A DNA stretch of 40,855 bases from CAZYWA01 sp964650975 [NCBI: uncultured bacterium] (GTDB taxonomy: Bacteria > JADJOY01): contig CAZYWA010000008.1 in the NCBI GenBank assembly GCA_964650975.1, positions 1 to 40,855 on the forward strand, written 5' to 3'. The number at the start of each line of letters is the position of its first letter. Position 1 is the first letter of the stretch. Position numbers and translations under genes: made by a program. The notes under the pieces are model-generated. The model did not search any database and was not told where the DNA came from. It saw nothing but the letters and a program-made list of their open reading frames with translations. This document shows, in pieces, positions 39,308 through 40,855 of the stretch.

Positions 39308-39377
39308 GGGTGCGAAGCATACGTGCGGGGATCCTCGGTCGCTAGAAGCGCGGCCGTCGGGGCGCCGGAGGGCTTCG

Positions 39378-40061
39378 CTAGGGCATCGTGCTCACACCGT
39401 GCGAAGCGAGCCACTCGCTCGGGTCGACCCAGCCGTCGAGCGCGCCCGAGCCGGCCTGCACCCCCAGGCCGAGCCGCTCGCGGATCTCGAAGTGGAGGTG
39501 CGCCGCATAACGTCCGCCACCGGTGCCGATCGTGCCCACGACTTGAGAAGCGCAGACCTTCTGCCCGGGCCGGACGGTCACGCTTTCCAGGTGACCGTAG
39601 AGCGACTCCACCTCTTGGTCCGGGCGCGCCGCGCCGCGCGGAATCCGGTGGCGCATGATGACCACGTTTCCCCAGCCGGTGTAGCCGTCGCGATCGCCGC
39701 TTCCCGCGAACACCACGACGCCCGCCGCCACGCTGTGGACCGGCGCTCCGAGCGCCCGGCCGTTCGCGCCGAAGTCACTCCAATCCTCGCCGCGGTGTCC
39801 GGCGACGCCGAAGGCGCGCGAGACGCGTAGCTCGTCGCGAGTCGCGTCGACCGGCGGAACCAGTGGAGCCGCGCTGCACCCGACGTCCACCGGCAAGCCG
39901 TCGGCAGGTACGTGCGGCACGGTCGGCACGGCCGCGCAGCCGGCCAGTAGAGAGAGCACCAAGCCCCACCCCGGCACCACCAGTTCCCGCCGCGGCAATC
40001 GGACGGCCGGCGCACGAACCGGAGATCGGCAAACTGCGACACCCGCCGGCGATCGGCTCAT
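39378..40061 (-). CDS. M23-family peptidase lipoprotein
   Basis: A 227-residue protein with a basic N terminus and a textbook lipobox (LLAGC) after [10 protein letters not shown]. The M23/LytM domain has [10 protein letters not shown] (first His and Asp of the zinc site), [43 protein letters not shown] and [11 protein letters not shown] (HxH). It would cut peptidoglycan cross-links or serve as a regulator if degenerate; all zinc ligands appear present. ATG at 40061 is chosen because it precedes the signal; the open frame upstream is antisense to the aldolase gene. It diverges from fbaB by 70 bases. Confidence 0.88.
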   Translation of the reverse strand: MSRSPAGVAVCRSPVRAPAVRLPRRELVVPGWGLVLSLLAGCAAVPTVPHVPADGLPVDVGCSAAPLVPPVDATRDELRVSRAFGVAGHRGEDWSDFGANGRALGAPVHSVAAGVVVFAGSGDRDGYTGWGNVVIMRHRIPRGAARPDQEVESLYGHLESVTVRPGQKVCASQVVGTIGTGGGRYAAHLHFEIRERLGLGVQAGSGALDGWVDPSEWLASHGVSTMP

Positions 40062-40131
40062 TTCACGAGCAATCGTGGCTGTGACATCCTCGTGGGTCGC
40101 GACGGCGGGTCGCCGTCCAAGGGAGGAGAAC

Positions 40132-40855
40132 ATGGGTAGCGCAGCGGCGGCGACGAAGAGTGGCGGCTCCATCGGCAGCATCTCGGAGCTCTTGGGCGGA
40201 GACGCGAAGGCCATCCTCGATTACAAGCCGAAGATCGCCAAGGAGCGGCTCCACCTGCCCGGGCCCGACTTCCTCGACCGGGTGTGGACACAGACCGATC
40301 GCACTCCCCAGGTGCTGCGCAGCCTCCAGTCGATCATGAGTCACGGCCGGCTCGCCGGCACCGGCTACGTGTCGATCCTGCCCGTGGATCAAGGGATCGA
40401 GCACAGCGCCGGCGCCAGCTTCGCGCCGAATCCCGACTACTTCGATCCCGGGAAGATCGTCGAGCTCGCGATGGAGGGCGGCTGCAACGCGGTCGCGTCC
40501 ACGTTCGGCGTGCTGGGCGCGGTGGCGCGGAAATACGCGCATCGCATTCCGTTCCTGGTGAAGCTCAACCACAACGAGTTCCTGAGCTACCCGAACACCT
40601 TCGATCAGATCACCTTCGGCACGGTGCGCGAGGCGTGGAACATGGGCGCGGTGGCGATCGGCGCCACGATCTATTACGGCTCGGCCGAGTCGAGCCGGCA
40701 GATCGTCGAGATCTCGAACATCTTCGCCGCGGCCCACGAGCTCGGCATGGCCACGGTGCTGTGGTGCTACATGCGAAACGCCGCGTTCAAGAAGGAAGGC
40801 GATGTGGACTACCACCTCGCGGCCGATCTGACCGGACAGGCGAACCACCTGGGCG
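40132..40855 (+). CDS. fbaB: Class I fructose-bisphosphate aldolase (DhnA/FbaB type), 5' part
   Basis: The window ends within this gene, leaving 241 residues. The sequence is very close to the E. coli FbaB type: [94 protein letters not shown] (near the Schiff-base strand), [14 protein letters not shown] and LTGQANHLG. It cleaves fructose-1,6-bisphosphate to triose phosphates in glycolysis or the reverse in gluconeogenesis. GGGAGGAG lies eight bases before the ATG, the strongest ribosome site in this part of the window. The N terminus has a ~20-residue Ala/Gly/Ser lead. Confidence 0.95.
   Translation, partial: MGSAAAATKSGGSIGSISELLGGDAKAILDYKPKIAKERLHLPGPDFLDRVWTQTDRTPQVLRSLQSIMSHGRLAGTGYVSILPVDQGIEHSAGASFAPNPDYFDPGKIVELAMEGGCNAVASTFGVLGAVARKYAHRIPFLVKLNHNEFLSYPNTFDQITFGTVREAWNMGAVAIGATIYYGSAESSRQIVEISNIFAAAHELGMATVLWCYMRNAAFKKEGDVDYHLAADLTGQANHLG

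Noticed and set aside
38034-39320. Upstream extension of the Sel1 lipoprotein frame across wecB
   Set aside because: Same strand but a different frame from wecB, which is unambiguous; the signal peptide fixes the start at 38033.

Overview
The window is a high-GC, gene-dense bacterial chromosome segment with no rRNA, tRNA or CRISPR array that I can see. A fumarate-reductase-like three-subunit SdhCAB, a very large kinase-like/AAA/TPR/GAF/sigma-54 activator, a cysteine-rich Sel1 lipoprotein, a Gld-like ABC system with a DUF4340 protein, and an ECF sigma with a zinc anti-sigma together suggest a Myxococcota-like (former deltaproteobacterial) or similar environmental lineage. This is inference; no marker gene fixes the taxon.

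Layout. 1-2.3 kb is visibly less GC-rich than the rest and holds the 5' part of a CSLREA-domain secreted protein (minus strand) and a membrane glycosyltransferase-like protein. 2.3-7.4 kb carries three paralogous GT-C-type membrane proteins (one plus, two in tandem on minus), a secreted unknown, a fragment of a formylglycine-generating-enzyme-type gene and a short AT-rich piece resembling an IS21-type end. 7.6-10.2 kb has a retropepsin-like protease, a VapBC module and a Uma2 nuclease-like gene. 10.2-15 kb (minus) has an ECF sigma/anti-sigma pair followed by sdhC-sdhA-sdhB. 15-20 kb has ferredoxin, an NDH-2 fused to a seven-repeat propeller, and a transpeptidase fused to a SpoIID-like domain. 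20-27 kb has YqeY, the 1822-residue sigma-54 activator and a TPR membrane protein. 27.3 kb has a small membrane protein behind a good sigma-54 promoter. 28-32.8 kb is a Gld-like ABC operon. 33-36 kb has a membrane MutS-like ATPase, a hotdog thioesterase and a methyltransferase. 36-40 kb (minus) has a Sel1/esterase lipoprotein, WecB and an M23 peptidase. The window ends inside a class I fructose-bisphosphate aldolase.

The most distinctive feature is two families of dispersed structured repeats. Family A is a REP-like hairpin: GGAG, then a variable stem closed on a nearly invariant GGTCCCTC loop. Different copies keep the pairing with different stem bases, and the copies usually occur as inverted pairs, like REPINs. 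Two pairs lie inside coding sequences without breaking the frame, and a third probably forms the N-terminal codons of another gene. Family B is a roughly 90-bp double hairpin that always has the same orientation relative to the local genes; two of its four copies directly follow stop codons. Many gene pairs overlap by ATGA/GTGA, so several operons are translationally coupled.
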